Below the pieces are notes generated by a model that saw nothing but the letters and a program-made list of their open reading frames with translations, was not told the DNA's origin and searched no databases. A program made the position numbers and the translations under genes. Shown one piece after another: positions 1 to 8,286 of a stretch of 37,634 bases of DNA; the first letter of the stretch is position 1, and every line of letters begins with the position of its first letter. The stretch is taken from NCBI RefSeq assembly GCF_023242365.1, contig NZ_JALLIX010000055.1:1-37634 (forward strand). Direction: 5' to 3'. Origin of the DNA: Pseudomonas sp. MWU13-2100 (GTDB taxonomy: Bacteria; Pseudomonadota; Gammaproteobacteria; Pseudomonadales; Pseudomonadaceae).

Positions 1-1
1 G

Positions 2-2446
2 GTCAGTGAAACCGATCCGATCGGGACCACGGTGTTACCGGTAAAACGTGAGTGGCAACAGACCGATAGTGCGGCGAATGATAAATACAGCTACACCGTG
101 AGCGAAATGAACCTGTTTGAAACGCCGCAAAGAGTCGAGCGCCTGACAAAACAGGGGCAGCCTGTCAGCGAGCAACTGTATCGCTATGATGGTCTTGGAC
201 GTACGGTCGAAGAGGTGGATGCCCTTGGGCGTAGTACCTCGTATCGCTACGATGCCTTCGATCGGATGATCGAGACCACCTTGCCCGGGGCCCCCGTGGC
301 AGTAGTTAAGCGCGAGTATGCTCAACACAGTCGCGAAGACCTGCCGACCCTGATCAGTGTGAATGATCAGGTATTGGGCGAGCAGGCCTTCGATGGGCTT
401 GGGCGGATGTACAGCGCCACTACCGGTGGGCGGGAACAGCGTTTTGCGTTCGACCCTGGGCAGTCCCAGCCCAAGAGCATGACCACCGCCAGCGGCCAGT
501 TGATCGAGTACACGTATAAGCCGCAGCTAAGCGAGGAGCCCCTGCAGCGCCGGATTGTCGGTAGCAGCATCAGCGCCGATTATGTCTATGATCCGCACAA
601 CGCTCGTCTGCTCCATTGCCAGGAGTCCGGGCGGGAGCTCAATCGCACTTACTTCAGTACCGGAGAATTGAAAACCGAAGAGTGCAAGCAGGGCGAAGAA
701 CTCCATCGCATGACGTACCACTATAGCCTGCAAGGGCGCTTGCTCAGTTACACGGATGTCCTGTCGCAGTTGCAGAGCTACGAGTACTATACGTCCGGAC
801 GTTTGAAAACAACCACCCTGGGCACAACGACCTCGAACTTTCGTTATAACCGGCTCGGCTTGACCGAGCGTATCGAAACCGCCGATAGCCTGAGTGGGCA
901 ACGGGTGACGGTCAGCCTTGAATATGATGATTTTGGGCGTGAAGTCGTACGTACGTTCGATCTCGATGGCACTGTCCAGACATTGACCCAGGCCTACAAT
1001 CTGGTCGATGGATTGGAGCACCGGGTTCTACGGGAAGGCGCTAGGGTGCTGCGGGATGAGACATACGGTTACGATGCACGTGATCGTCTGCAAAGCTATA
1101 GCTGCACCGGCAGCCAGCCGCCGATCGATCCTTTTGGAAAAGCCATTACCAGTCAGGCATTCCGCTTCGATGTCATGGACAACCTGACTCAGGTACTGAC
1201 CAGCTTTGACGGAGGCAGTAATACCGCCCGCTATACCTATGATGATGTTGTTGATCCGGTGCAACTGCGTAAGGTGGTCAATAGCCATGCGGATTACCCC
1301 GAGAGCATCGACTTGGAGTACAACGCCGACGGTCATCTGATTCTGGATGAACAGGGGCGGACCCTCGATTACGACGCACTTGGGCGTTTGACCCAGGTCA
1401 GTGGCGGTGCCTCGGGCGCGGCTTATCACTATGATCCGCTCGATAAGCTCTACAGCAAAGATGGTGCGGGTGGAGCAGAACAGCGCTTTTACCAGGAGGG
1501 CGAGGTGGCCACTGTGCTGCACGGTGCCCAGAGCAGTAGCTTTGTGCGCGGTGACGAGCAACTGCTGGCCGAGCGTCAGGGTGAGACGGAGCACACTTTA
1601 TTATTGGTCTGCGACGCCAGTAACAGCGTATCCAGTGAGTCGGCTGGCGGGGCGCCGAACGCGATCGCGTACACCGCCTATGGCCACCCCAGTGCGGCAC
1701 GACCGATCACTAGTCGACTCGGCTTTAATGGTGAGCTGGCCGAAGTGAATACCGGATGGCAATTGCTGGGAAACGGCTACCGGGCTTATAACCCGGTACT
1801 GAAGCGGTTTCATAGTCCGGACTCGATGAGTCCGTTTGATCGGGGCGGGCTGAATAGCTATGCCTATGTGACCAGCCCGCCGAATGAAAGTGATCCGACT
1901 GGACATTTCGGTGGGTTCAATCTGTTTTCGCGGTTAGGGCGAAATCTAAGGCGCTGGTTTGGTTCGAAAGCCAGTAAGGGGGCTGCTGCGGCAGGGGCGA
2001 ATGTACCAAACACGAATCCAGTGGGTGTAACGGAAATTGCGCCCAAAATGAAGTATCAAGTTACAGAAGCGGACTTGAAGGCGGCAAAGTATGTAAAAGA
2101 TAGCACCTATAATAAGCTGACAGAACTGAGCAACTCGTATAGTCGCGCCAAGAAAGGTAGTTCAGTAGTTGTAATAGATGCCAGGCGTGATGCAATGAGG
2201 CTTGCTGATGAGTCGTATCAAAAGGCAGCGGTTGATTTTGATATGTTGTATAAGTCGTCGGTGCGTGGAGATGATATTCCGGATTCGGTTGCTAAGAGGC
2301 TGTCTGGATATAGATTGGAGTATTCTAAGTATCAAGTGCGGCGTGAGAATATCAGGAGAGGGAAAGATGTAAAATATCAAGAAGAATTAAATTGGAGGTT
2401 CAAAGATGGTAAGAAAAATAGAGACCCTAAACGATTTGAATACTAA
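2..2446 (+). CDS. RHS-repeat protein, C-terminal part (5' end outside window)
   Basis: The reading frame is open from the first bases, so the start lies upstream; the GTG at 32 is internal. The visible part is rich in Y-D-x-x-G-R type RHS/YD repeats (RYDGLGR, RYDAFDR, DYDALGR). It ends in the RHS-associated core: LGFNGE, LLGNGYRAYNPVLKRFHSPD, SPFDRGGLNSYAYV and the DPTGH motif at 1892-1906. In RHS and TccC-type toxins the repeats form a shell, and cleavage near DPxG releases a variable C-terminal effector. Here about 180 residues follow DPTGH. That tail is charged, becomes clearly AT-richer after about 2040, and matches no toxin family I recognise. No plus-strand immunity-like gene follows within 700 bp. 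It could be a polymorphic toxin or a Tc-toxin C-like subunit; the missing N-terminus prevents a decision. Confidence 0.85.
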   Translation, partial: VSETDPIGTTVLPVKREWQQTDSAANDKYSYTVSEMNLFETPQRVERLTKQGQPVSEQLYRYDGLGRTVEEVDALGRSTSYRYDAFDRMIETTLPGAPVAVVKREYAQHSREDLPTLISVNDQVLGEQAFDGLGRMYSATTGGREQRFAFDPGQSQPKSMTTASGQLIEYTYKPQLSEEPLQRRIVGSSISADYVYDPHNARLLHCQESGRELNRTYFSTGELKTEECKQGEELHRMTYHYSLQGRLLSYTDVLSQLQSYEYYTSGRLKTTTLGTTTSNFRYNRLGLTERIETADSLSGQRVTVSLEYDDFGREVVRTFDLDGTVQTLTQAYNLVDGLEHRVLREGARVLRDETYGYDARDRLQSYSCTGSQPPIDPFGKAITSQAFRFDVMDNLTQVLTSFDGGSNTARYTYDDVVDPVQLRKVVNSHADYPESIDLEYNADGHLILDEQGRTLDYDALGRLTQVSGGASGAAYHYDPLDKLYSKDGAGGAEQRFYQEGEVATVLHGAQSSSFVRGDEQLLAERQGETEHTLLLVCDASNSVSSESAGGAPNAIAYTAYGHPSAARPITSRLGFNGELAEVNTGWQLLGNGYRAYNPVLKRFHSPDSMSPFDRGGLNSYAYVTSPPNESDPTGHFGGFNLFSRLGRNLRRWFGSKASKGAAAAGANVPNTNPVGVTEIAPKMKYQVTEADLKAAKYVKDSTYNKLTELSNSYSRAKKGSSVVVIDARRDAMRLADESYQKAAVDFDMLYKSSVRGDDIPDSVAKRLSGYRLEYSKYQVRRENIRRGKDVKYQEELNWRFKDGKKNRDPKRFEY

Positions 2447-2460
2447 GGGGGCGTCCCCAA

Positions 2461-2499
2461 GGGCCAGTCATTTTATAATTTGCTCCGAATGACTGGCTC
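2461..2499 (+). terminator. Stem-loop after the RHS gene
   Basis: A perfect 10-bp inverted repeat (GCCAGTCATT at 2463-2472, AATGACTGGC at 2488-2497) starts 16 bases after the RHS stop and extends by further pairs. The loop is 15 bases and there is no T-run, so it is at best a weak or Rho-assisted end, or a structured 3' end. Confidence 0.4.
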
Positions 2500-2661
2500 G
2501 TGCCTTGGAGCGGCTCAGTCATGCAGTGATCAAACCTGATATTTGTGTCAGCAGGGAGGTCACGAGAGTCGGCAGACGTTGCGCGTGCAAGCTTCACCAC
2601 CCTCAAGAAGTCGACTCCATGCCTCTGCGCCTGACTCTCTGCTGATTCAGTATCGCTAGGA

Positions 2662-2963
2662 CTAGCAGGACCGATGGCTGATGGCTTGCCGTTGTGTCTT
2701 TTCCAAGGTGTGCAGGACGTAGCGTTGTTGGTCGATGGCCAGCAAGGTGGTGTCAGTTGTCGGGCCCTGGCGGCGTTGTTGTGCCAGCGCAGGTCTTGCT
2801 GCTGGAAGAGCGAGTGCTGGACCTAGCTCTGAATCTCGGTAGCCAAACGGGTTTCCAGGTAGAAATGCTGAGTGCTGGACTGTGCCGATGGCGTGAAATC
2901 GACCAGGCGATCCAGTGGGTCATAATGATAGCGGCGGAGCAGGGTGTCGCGGTTGGCTGGCAT
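2662..2963 (-). pseudogene. Decayed RHS-family gene remnant
   Basis: On the minus strand from an ATG at 2963 the translation begins MPANRDTLLRRYHYDPLDRL and continues through a LATEIQS motif. This resembles the N-terminus of the short Pseudomonas RHS-core proteins that start MSANRDTLL.RYRYDPLDRL. Codon 47 is an in-frame TAG (2823-2825). Beyond it, homology continues as VQHSLFQ and then, after an apparent one-base deletion near 2795-2800, shifts frame into LAQQRRQ-GPTTDTTLLAID-QQRYVLHTLE. It finally stops at 2662-2664. The usual RHS core (LGFNGE..DPTG) that should follow is absent. So there is one nonsense mutation, one frameshift and a 3' truncation. It lies antisense to, and just downstream of, the intact RHS gene, which suggests an RHS graveyard. 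The comparison is from memory of the family. Confidence 0.75.
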
Positions 2964-3096
2964 GGAGTGAAACTCCCTGAAAAGACTCGTCGACTCAGGT
3001 TCCTACTTTCACTCAATTGGCTAGTGTTGCCTACTAGCAGAACTGCTAGGTTCGTTGCCCCATATTGAACCGTGTATGCTGACCAATCACTAATTT

Positions 3097-3210
3097 TTAC
3101 AATTTCTCAACGTTCAGCGTCTTGCCGCGCTCGAAGTCTGGGGTATAGTCCACCAGCCGCTCATATTGGCGACACGGGTTTGGCGACTCGTTGATAAATG
3201 CGCAAAGGCT
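3097..3210 (-). pseudogene. Possible C-terminal remnant of another minus-strand gene
   Basis: The minus strand here reads a credible protein end, ..RQYERLVDYTPDFERGKTL.. followed by a few residues and TAA at 3097-3099. I see no start codon or promoter for it. It lies just upstream of the RHS remnant in the same direction, so it may be the orphaned 3' end of a gene lost by rearrangement. It could equally be chance. Confidence 0.25.
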
Positions 3211-3234
3211 CATTTAAAAAACGAGGCTTTACCC

Positions 3235-3495
3235 ATGACTAGATACGTCCCCCTCACCGCCATCGACTGCCTGATCCCCAGCTTGCTGATCGATGCCGAC
3301 AGCCCCACTGATGTGCTCCACGCCAACGCCGCCGCCCGCTTCCTGGCCGCGACGCAAATGCTCGAAGCCCTGGCCCGCATCGAATTGCATAACGCCAATG
3401 ACATCGACTTCCAACATATCCTCCAGGTGCCGGCGATGGTCCTGCGCGACGGCTGCGACCTGATGGATGTACTGGGTTGGCGATTACGTGTCTGA
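3235..3495 (+). CDS. Small hypothetical protein (86 aa)
   Basis: I do not recognise this family. The ATG at 3235 is chosen because GAGG lies eight bases upstream (3223-3226); the frame stays open further upstream but without a good ribosome site. The product is small and mostly helical in appearance (HANAAARFLAATQMLEALARIELH), with no signal peptide or membrane span and two cysteines. Pseudomonads carry many short orphan proteins of this kind near accessory loci. It stands alone between the RHS remnants and the convergent metalloprotease. The third-position GC preference is that of a real gene. Confidence 0.6.
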   Translation: MTRYVPLTAIDCLIPSLLIDADSPTDVLHANAAARFLAATQMLEALARIELHNANDIDFQHILQVPAMVLRDGCDLMDVLGWRLRV

Positions 3496-3610
3496 GCATT
3501 GAAACAGGGCAACGTAACGCAACCTGTAGATGAGTGGCTTGCCTGCGAATATTCTCTCTAAGCGATACTTTGCCGGTCCAGTACCGCCGCGACCCGTTGG
3601 CTCACCCTGC

Positions 3611-5392
3611 TCAAGGCACCGCCGTTGTGATTTCAACCGGTTCCGAAATGAGGTTTCCTGAGTACCTGTAAGTCTGGAAGTGATACGTCACGCCCGACGG
3701 TAGTTTGCCGAGAACCGCAAAGTTCAGTATTGACGGAAACGTCGGAAAGCCGCTGACCGTGGTCATGCTGGGGAACAGGCGACCTTGGGGATCCGGATCC
3801 CATGTTGCCAAAACGGTGCCTTCACTGTTCCTCGAGATTCGGTATCCCGTTGGTTTTGGTAGTTGGTGTATGCCCAGGAAAGTAGTGATGGGAAGTGAAA
3901 AACGATTGGCGGAATCATAGGCTCGCAACTGGAACGTGTGATATCCGTTCGGCAGATCGGATAGCACTATTTGAGTGCCGGTGGTGGTCCTTGGATTGGC
4001 ATTTTCCGTATTGAGCTCCTTGACCTCATAGCCGGCGGCGCCCGACGAGGCATTCCAGGCCAGTCGAATACTGTTGTTGCCGGGGCGAGGCAGGGCGTCC
4101 CAAAAATCTGTCGGCGTTGCGGCAACGGGAGATAACTCAGGCATGAAGTCTGCCACGGCCCCGGCCCGTTCCCGGATGACGCGGGCATTATCACTTATAC
4201 CCGCTACCCCCGTTGGTTGGGCAAACCATGTACCACTGGGGCTGGAGTAGGCGTTGATGCGTGGGCAGACATTGGCGGCGCAGGTGGATGACATCATCGT
4301 CGAGAAGGGGAATCCGCCTGTCGATTTATGATAAGCGTGTGCGTAAGCGATCGGTCCCTCTGAGTTCTCATGGCCAGCCCCGATATTATGGCCGAGCTCG
4401 TGCCCGAAGGTATATTGCCCGGTGGCTGCTGATTCGCTCACGACAGCGAATGCATTGTCCCGGGTGGCTCGCAGGTAGGCTTTTCCCCTAAGAGCATTAT
4501 TAACGACCAACATGACGACGCTGTCGGCCGCTCTTGCATCGCGTAGGGCGCGGACTTCAGCGTTGTTTTTCAAGTCCGCAAGCGAGTAGCCGAAACCCTC
4601 CTCGCCACTGCCTCGTTCATTGTAGTTGATCGGAAAGATACCGGCGGACTCAAAGCGTACGTCTATATTGCTATTGACCAATCCGTTGTTGGCTTCGGCG
4701 AGCATTGCGGCGGCGAGTCCTTGTGGGTCGGTGATCCATGGTCGTGCATTATTGGACATGACCAGCAGGACGCGAATCTTGGTATAAGCCCGCTCCGAGT
4801 GCGCCGTATTGCGTGCGGGGACAGGTGCCGACGATGATTGATCGATCTCGACGGTGTCATTGTCATCTGACGGGAAGCGGCTTTCATCCAGTTTGAAAAT
4901 GGCATGCAACTGTCCGCCCAAGGGGACTATCCGGTAGAGCTCGGTAGCATAACGCACGGTACCGGTAATCATTGTGCCATTGACTGCCAGAGTGACATCA
5001 CTGTCTTCGCTCTTGACCGGTGTAGTACTTTTGTCGGAGGCATTACGTAATTCTTTTACCTGGCCATGCCAAATCGCGATGTTGTCATTTTTATTTTTCT
5101 CTAGATGCAAATTGCCAATGCTGACGGTCAAGTCAGGAGTCAGGTTGAGCTCGATCAGTTGGGTCGATGGGGTAAGCGAAGAAATATCCGCCTGGGTGAT
5201 GAGTGTTGAGACGATGCTGGGAGTTGATTTATTGTATTGCACTATCGCATTGGCCTCATTTGTCATGGGTTGATGGTCCGAGGTCGGTGCGAGTAGTTTG
5301 GAATCGGCAACAGCATTCTGAATGAACATGCTGGCAACAGTAGAAAGCCAGAATGTCGAATGGAAGATAAATCTGTTTGGCCTGGTGCTCAT
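3611..5392 (-). CDS. Secreted reprolysin-like zinc metalloprotease
   Basis: This is a 593-residue exported protease. The N-terminus is a signal peptide (positive MSTRPNR, a hydrophobic stretch, and a probable cleavage site near residue 30 after AVADS). The catalytic zinc motif HELGHNIGAGH lies at about residues 331-341 (plus-strand bases about 4370-4402). A plausible Met-turn (STMMSS) lies about 30 residues later, as expected for metzincins such as the M12 reprolysins. Residues 1-200 look like a propeptide. The last about 170 residues fold as one or two fibronectin-III-like segments (NSIRLAWNASSGAAGYEVKEL..). AGGA lies about eight bases upstream of the start. No secretion or inhibitor genes are adjacent. 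The natural substrate is unknown; a role in defence or virulence is inference. Base use is slightly less GC-biased than in the nic and nas genes. Confidence 0.85.
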   Translation of the reverse strand: MSTRPNRFIFHSTFWLSTVASMFIQNAVADSKLLAPTSDHQPMTNEANAIVQYNKSTPSIVSTLITQADISSLTPSTQLIELNLTPDLTVSIGNLHLEKNKNDNIAIWHGQVKELRNASDKSTTPVKSEDSDVTLAVNGTMITGTVRYATELYRIVPLGGQLHAIFKLDESRFPSDDNDTVEIDQSSSAPVPARNTAHSERAYTKIRVLLVMSNNARPWITDPQGLAAAMLAEANNGLVNSNIDVRFESAGIFPINYNERGSGEEGFGYSLADLKNNAEVRALRDARAADSVVMLVVNNALRGKAYLRATRDNAFAVVSESAATGQYTFGHELGHNIGAGHENSEGPIAYAHAYHKSTGGFPFSTMMSSTCAANVCPRINAYSSPSGTWFAQPTGVAGISDNARVIRERAGAVADFMPELSPVAATPTDFWDALPRPGNNSIRLAWNASSGAAGYEVKELNTENANPRTTTGTQIVLSDLPNGYHTFQLRAYDSANRFSLPITTFLGIHQLPKPTGYRISRNSEGTVLATWDPDPQGRLFPSMTTVSGFPTFPSILNFAVLGKLPSGVTYHFQTYRYSGNLISEPVEITTAVP

Positions 5393-5610
5393 GACTGATG
5401 TCCTGCGGTAATGTTGTTGTATGTCATTACTTTTATTATGCTGTGCTGAAGTCAGGTGATGGTCTACTGTTAGAAGTGATAGGTGTTCAAGCGGATTTGA
5501 AATAATATTTATGATAAAACGCTATAAAACCGCCGGCTCCCACAGGGGGCGGGTTGACCATGGTGGCGCGGCACAGGGGTGGACGGCATCCAAGTGTTTT
5601 CAAGAACCTT
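5393..5610. other. Intergenic region between metalloprotease and response regulator
   Basis: This AT-rich stretch contains the upstream region of the metalloprotease gene. I see no convincing -35/-10 pair or repeat in it, apart from the hairpin at 5526-5553 listed separately. Confidence 0.5.
5526..5553 (-). terminator. Weak intrinsic terminator after the response regulator
   Basis: Read on the minus strand, a GC-rich hairpin (CCGCC pairing GGCGG, with an inner CCC-TGT-GGG) is followed by TTTT. It lies about 60 bases after the response-regulator stop. The stem is short and imperfect. Confidence 0.4.
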
Positions 5611-6249
5611 TCACCCCAACCCCACCCGCCGCACATACTCCACCAACTCGCCGTTGTGCCGCAGCCCGAGCTTCTCCATCGCCGTGCGCTTCTGCCGGCT
5701 GATGGTCTTCTCGCTACGATTGAGACGTTCGGCGATTTCCCGCCCCGAGCAGGCCTGGCCGAACAGACGCAGCACTTCCAGCTCGCGCTGCGACAGCGGG
5801 CTATCGAGCAGGTCGCTGGTAGCATGGATTTTCAACAGCAGGGCAAAGCTGGGGCTCAGGTACTCGCGATCGGCACTCACGCGCTCGACCGCCACGCGCA
5901 ACTCGTGCAGCGGACGATGCTTGTCGAACAGCCCGGCCACCCCCTGGTCGAGTATTGCGCGCAGCAGCGCCGGGCTGTTGATCATGGTCATCACCAGCAC
6001 CTTGAGCCGTGGAAAGTGCCGGCGGATATAGCGGATCAGGGTGATGCCATCGGGAAAGCGCCCGTTGGGCATGGAAAAATCGGTAATCAGCAGGTCGCAG
6101 GGCTGGCGCTGCAAGTGCTCGATCAGCGCATCGCTGGTGTGGGCTTCATGCAGGTTCAGGTCCGTGTTGCGCTCGGCAAAAGTGATGGCCATTCGCGCAC
6201 CTTGCAGCACGACGGGATGATCGTCGGCCAGGAGAATGTGTCGGGTCAT
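5611..6249 (-). CDS. NarL/FixJ-type LuxR-family response regulator
   Basis: This 212-residue two-component response regulator has an N-terminal receiver domain (residues 1-120) with the acidic pair DD at 9-10 and the phospho-acceptor Asp57 in LLITDFSMPN. The C-terminal LuxR helix-turn-helix (about 150-205) reads LSQRELEVLRLFGQACSGREIAERLNRSEKTISRQK. The QK after SRQ and the overall style recall RcsB/EvgA-like regulators. No histidine kinase is in the window, so it is an orphan here. It lies 146 bp downstream of a small LuxR-HTH gene in the same direction and may share its lux-box promoter. Target genes cannot be told from sequence. Confidence 0.88.
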   Translation of the reverse strand: MTRHILLADDHPVVLQGARMAITFAERNTDLNLHEAHTSDALIEHLQRQPCDLLITDFSMPNGRFPDGITLIRYIRRHFPRLKVLVMTMINSPALLRAILDQGVAGLFDKHRPLHELRVAVERVSADREYLSPSFALLLKIHATSDLLDSPLSQRELEVLRLFGQACSGREIAERLNRSEKTISRQKRTAMEKLGLRHNGELVEYVRRVGLG

Positions 6250-6395
6250 GGCGCGGGAACCTTGGGGCGTCGGTCTGTCGATGGGGATAGCGATTCGAAA
6301 GGATGCCTGAGGGTCACAACCACCGAGTGCATAGCTCGTGTGACGATCAGGTCAGGACTGCGGATGTCACGCCGGCCAGCCGGCAGAGATGCTTG

Positions 6396-6677
6396 TCATA
6401 GCTGCACCAGGCCCATTTCCGCAGCCTTGCGCAAGGCGGCCCAGCGCGAGGACACCTTGAATTTGACGCGAATATTGGCGAAGTGATAGTTCACCGCCGA
6501 TTCCGTGCATTCGAGGATTTGGGCAATCTCCCAGGAAGATTTGCCCATCACCGCCCACTCCATGACTTCCAACTCCTTGCGGGTCAGGCTGATACGCGGG
6601 CGGGGCTCGTGGGTTTGCGGTTCAGGGGGGACCACGGGCGGGGTGGTGGCGGTCGGTTTGGAAAGTGACGCGTGCAT
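6396..6677 (-). CDS. Small LuxR-type HTH transcriptional regulator (solo)
   Basis: The protein is a proline-rich linker plus a LuxR/GerE helix-turn-helix (SLTRKELEVMEWAVMGKSSW-EIAQILECTESAVNYHFANI). It ends soon after, RKAAEMGLVQL. It lacks both a receiver and an autoinducer-binding domain. The start at 6677 (93 aa) is preferred because GGGAG lies eight bases upstream. An in-frame ATG at 6716 would add 13 residues but has no ribosome site. The AVNYHFANIRVKFKV recognition helix is typical of acyl-homoserine-lactone LuxR proteins (such as the NYH of LasR/SdiA) rather than of NarL regulators. A lux-box promoter lies upstream, so autoregulation or control by a cognate full-length LuxR is plausible. 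Confidence 0.8.
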   Translation of the reverse strand: MHASLSKPTATTPPVVPPEPQTHEPRPRISLTRKELEVMEWAVMGKSSWEIAQILECTESAVNYHFANIRVKFKVSSRWAALRKAAEMGLVQL

Positions 6678-6800
6678 GGTGGAAACTCCCGCAAAAATGC
6701 GATTGAACAGATTCATCGGTTTTTTTGGCTGAGTTGCTCAGGCGCCCCAGGCGGAAAGTACCCCCAACGTCACTGTTGACTTCCGCAGGTCGCCCATGAA

Positions 6801-6847
6801 GTTATAAACAGAAAAAAGCGTTTTGGGACCTGTCAAAATTGACAGGT
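6801..6847 (-). promoter_or_regulatory. lux-box promoter upstream of the small LuxR gene
   Basis: ACCTGTCAAAATTGACAGGT (6828-6847) is a 9-2-9 perfect inverted repeat whose outer halves are those of the classical 20-bp lux box (ACCTGT..ACAGGT). On the minus strand a -10 hexamer, TTATAA (6807-6802), or TATAAC one base on, follows. If transcription starts near 6795, the box is centred at about -42.5, the normal activator position where LuxR overlaps -35. The -35 itself would lie in the box edge. The downstream leader of about 80-120 bases reaches the LuxR-HTH gene. Confidence 0.7.
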
Positions 6848-6856
6848 GGCGACTGT

Positions 6857-6868
6857 ACTCGGCCGAGT
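6857..6868. promoter_or_regulatory. 12-bp perfect palindrome next to the lux box
   Basis: ACTCGGCCGAGT is self-complementary and lies 9 bp beyond the lux-box. It could be a second operator or simply chance. Apart from this and the lux-box, the 6717-7088 stretch holds no gene I can support. Confidence 0.35.
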
Positions 6869-7088
6869 GAGCTATTTCTGTAAGCCGATTCTTTTTGCTT
6901 TGTGGGCTGAAGGTAGAGTGCTTCCAATCGCGTCGATAAACGTAGAAATTCTTTATTTACAGTCAGTTAGTTCGCGGGACCACGCAGGTGTGTGCGGGTC
7001 GAATGGCGCTGAAGCCGGTAGGGAAAGTAGGAAAGGACGGTCGTCTTTTTTCTTGCCGTTGGTCGTTTTTATGGGGGGCGGGGGGAGT

Positions 7089-7109
7089 GGTGACCGCGGG
7101 ACGGTCACC
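7089..7109 (-). terminator. Hairpin after the nucleoside hydrolase gene
   Basis: GGTGACCG (7089-7096) pairs perfectly with CGGTCACC (7102-7109) around a five-base loop, eight bases past the stop. On the minus strand a C-rich rather than T-rich run follows, so this is a stable 3'-end structure but not a standard intrinsic terminator. Confidence 0.45.
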
Positions 7110-7116
7110 GTTGTCC

Positions 7117-8196
7117 TCAGGGTTTTTTCACCGGCGTCGGCAAGGTCACCAGCGATACGTAGTCGTTCCAGAATTTCTTCTGGTCGACGGCGAACACGAT
7201 CCTGGCTTTCTGCGTTCCCACCGGCGGGTTCTTCTTGTAGCCCAGTGCGCGACCATAGTCCGGGCCGAAATGGGTGTCGACATCGATCCACATATCCCGG
7301 GATTCGGTGACGATCTCCGGCTGCGCGAGGAACAACGCCGGCAGGCTGTCCCAGGTAAAGCTGTGGTACCCGGGGTCCTTGGCGAACTGTGGGCCGAACA
7401 CGCTCTTGTACAGCTGCGGCACCGCACCCTTGGCGGCGATCACTCGCTGGTAGACCGAAGCGTCGAAGGTGACTTTCTCGCAGACATCGTTGGGGAAGAT
7501 CACGTGTTCGATCGGCGAGCGCAGGACGATCTTCGCCGCCTCCGGATCGAACCACCAGTTGAACTCCGCCGCCGGCGTGGTGTTGCCGGGAATCTCGATG
7601 GCGCCGCCCATGTACACGATGCGCTTGATCAGCGGCACGATATCCGGCGCCTGGCGGATCGCCAGGGCCAGGTTGGTCAGCGGGCCGATGGCCAGCAGGG
7701 TCACTTCATGGGGGTTCTTGCGCACGCTGTCGATAATGAACTGCGGCGCGGTTTCGCTGCGCAGCTGGGTGTGGGTCGCCAGGCCATCGGGCGGCGCGAC
7801 CAGTTGCGCCGCCGAGGTCGGCCGCGGGTTCTTGAACGCCCCCGGCCAGCCGGCGCCGAACAGCGCCTGCTCCTGTGGGTAAGTGGCAAAGTCATGCAGC
7901 AGGGGATAGGCCGCGCCGGAGTAGACGCCGATCTCTTTTTCCACCCCCATGCGTTCCACCGCCTTGAGCGCGTCGACCTGTTCCTGGTCGACCCAGGCAT
8001 TGCCGCTGACCAGGGTCATGCCCAGCAGGTCGATCTTCTTCTGCGCGTGCAACTGCGCCAGCATGATAAAGGCCTGGCCGTCGTCGTTGAGGACGTTGAA
8101 ATCGGTGTCGAGAATGACTTTTTCCGCCGCTTGCAGCGAGCCGGCGGACAGGCCGACAGCCAGCGCCAGCGCGCAGCCCTTGAGAAAGCGTTGCAT
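7117..8196 (-). CDS. Periplasmic nucleoside hydrolase (IunH family)
   Basis: This protein of about 359 residues starts at the ATG at 8196 (MQRFLKGCALALAVGLSAGS..), which gives a clean signal peptide cleaved after LQAA. The mature part begins KVILDTDFNVLNDDGQAFI, a variant of the DTDxGxDD calcium/ribose motif of inosine-uridine nucleoside hydrolases. TLLAIGPLTNLALAI and YMGG-A are also family hallmarks. The enzyme cleaves the N-glycosidic bond of ribonucleosides, here in the periplasm. It lies 90 bp downstream of nicT in the same direction, inside the nicotinate unit where P. putida has a porin gene (nicP). An attractive inference is that it releases a nicotinate-related base from a nucleoside such as nicotinate riboside, but substrate specificity cannot be read from sequence. 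Confidence 0.85.
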   Translation of the reverse strand: MQRFLKGCALALAVGLSAGSLQAAEKVILDTDFNVLNDDGQAFIMLAQLHAQKKIDLLGMTLVSGNAWVDQEQVDALKAVERMGVEKEIGVYSGAAYPLLHDFATYPQEQALFGAGWPGAFKNPRPTSAAQLVAPPDGLATHTQLRSETAPQFIIDSVRKNPHEVTLLAIGPLTNLALAIRQAPDIVPLIKRIVYMGGAIEIPGNTTPAAEFNWWFDPEAAKIVLRSPIEHVIFPNDVCEKVTFDASVYQRVIAAKGAVPQLYKSVFGPQFAKDPGYHSFTWDSLPALFLAQPEIVTESRDMWIDVDTHFGPDYGRALGYKKNPPVGTQKARIVFAVDQKKFWNDYVSLVTLPTPVKKP

Positions 8197-8286
8197 GGTG
8201 ATGTGCCCCAATGAGTTGTGGTTGTCTTGCGCTGATCCAGCCTGCCTGCCGAGGCCCGCAAAGGCCATCGGCAGGTCAGTGGAGAC

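Noticed and set aside
2694..3068. 124-codon plus-strand frame after the RHS gene
   Set aside because: It is antisense to the RHS remnant, whose minus-strand frames give recognisable RHS motifs; no ribosome site or sensible protein.
7020..7060. Small RNA or promoter in the T/G-rich stretch before the nucleoside hydrolase end
   Set aside because: No paired -35/-10 or stem with T-run could be defined.
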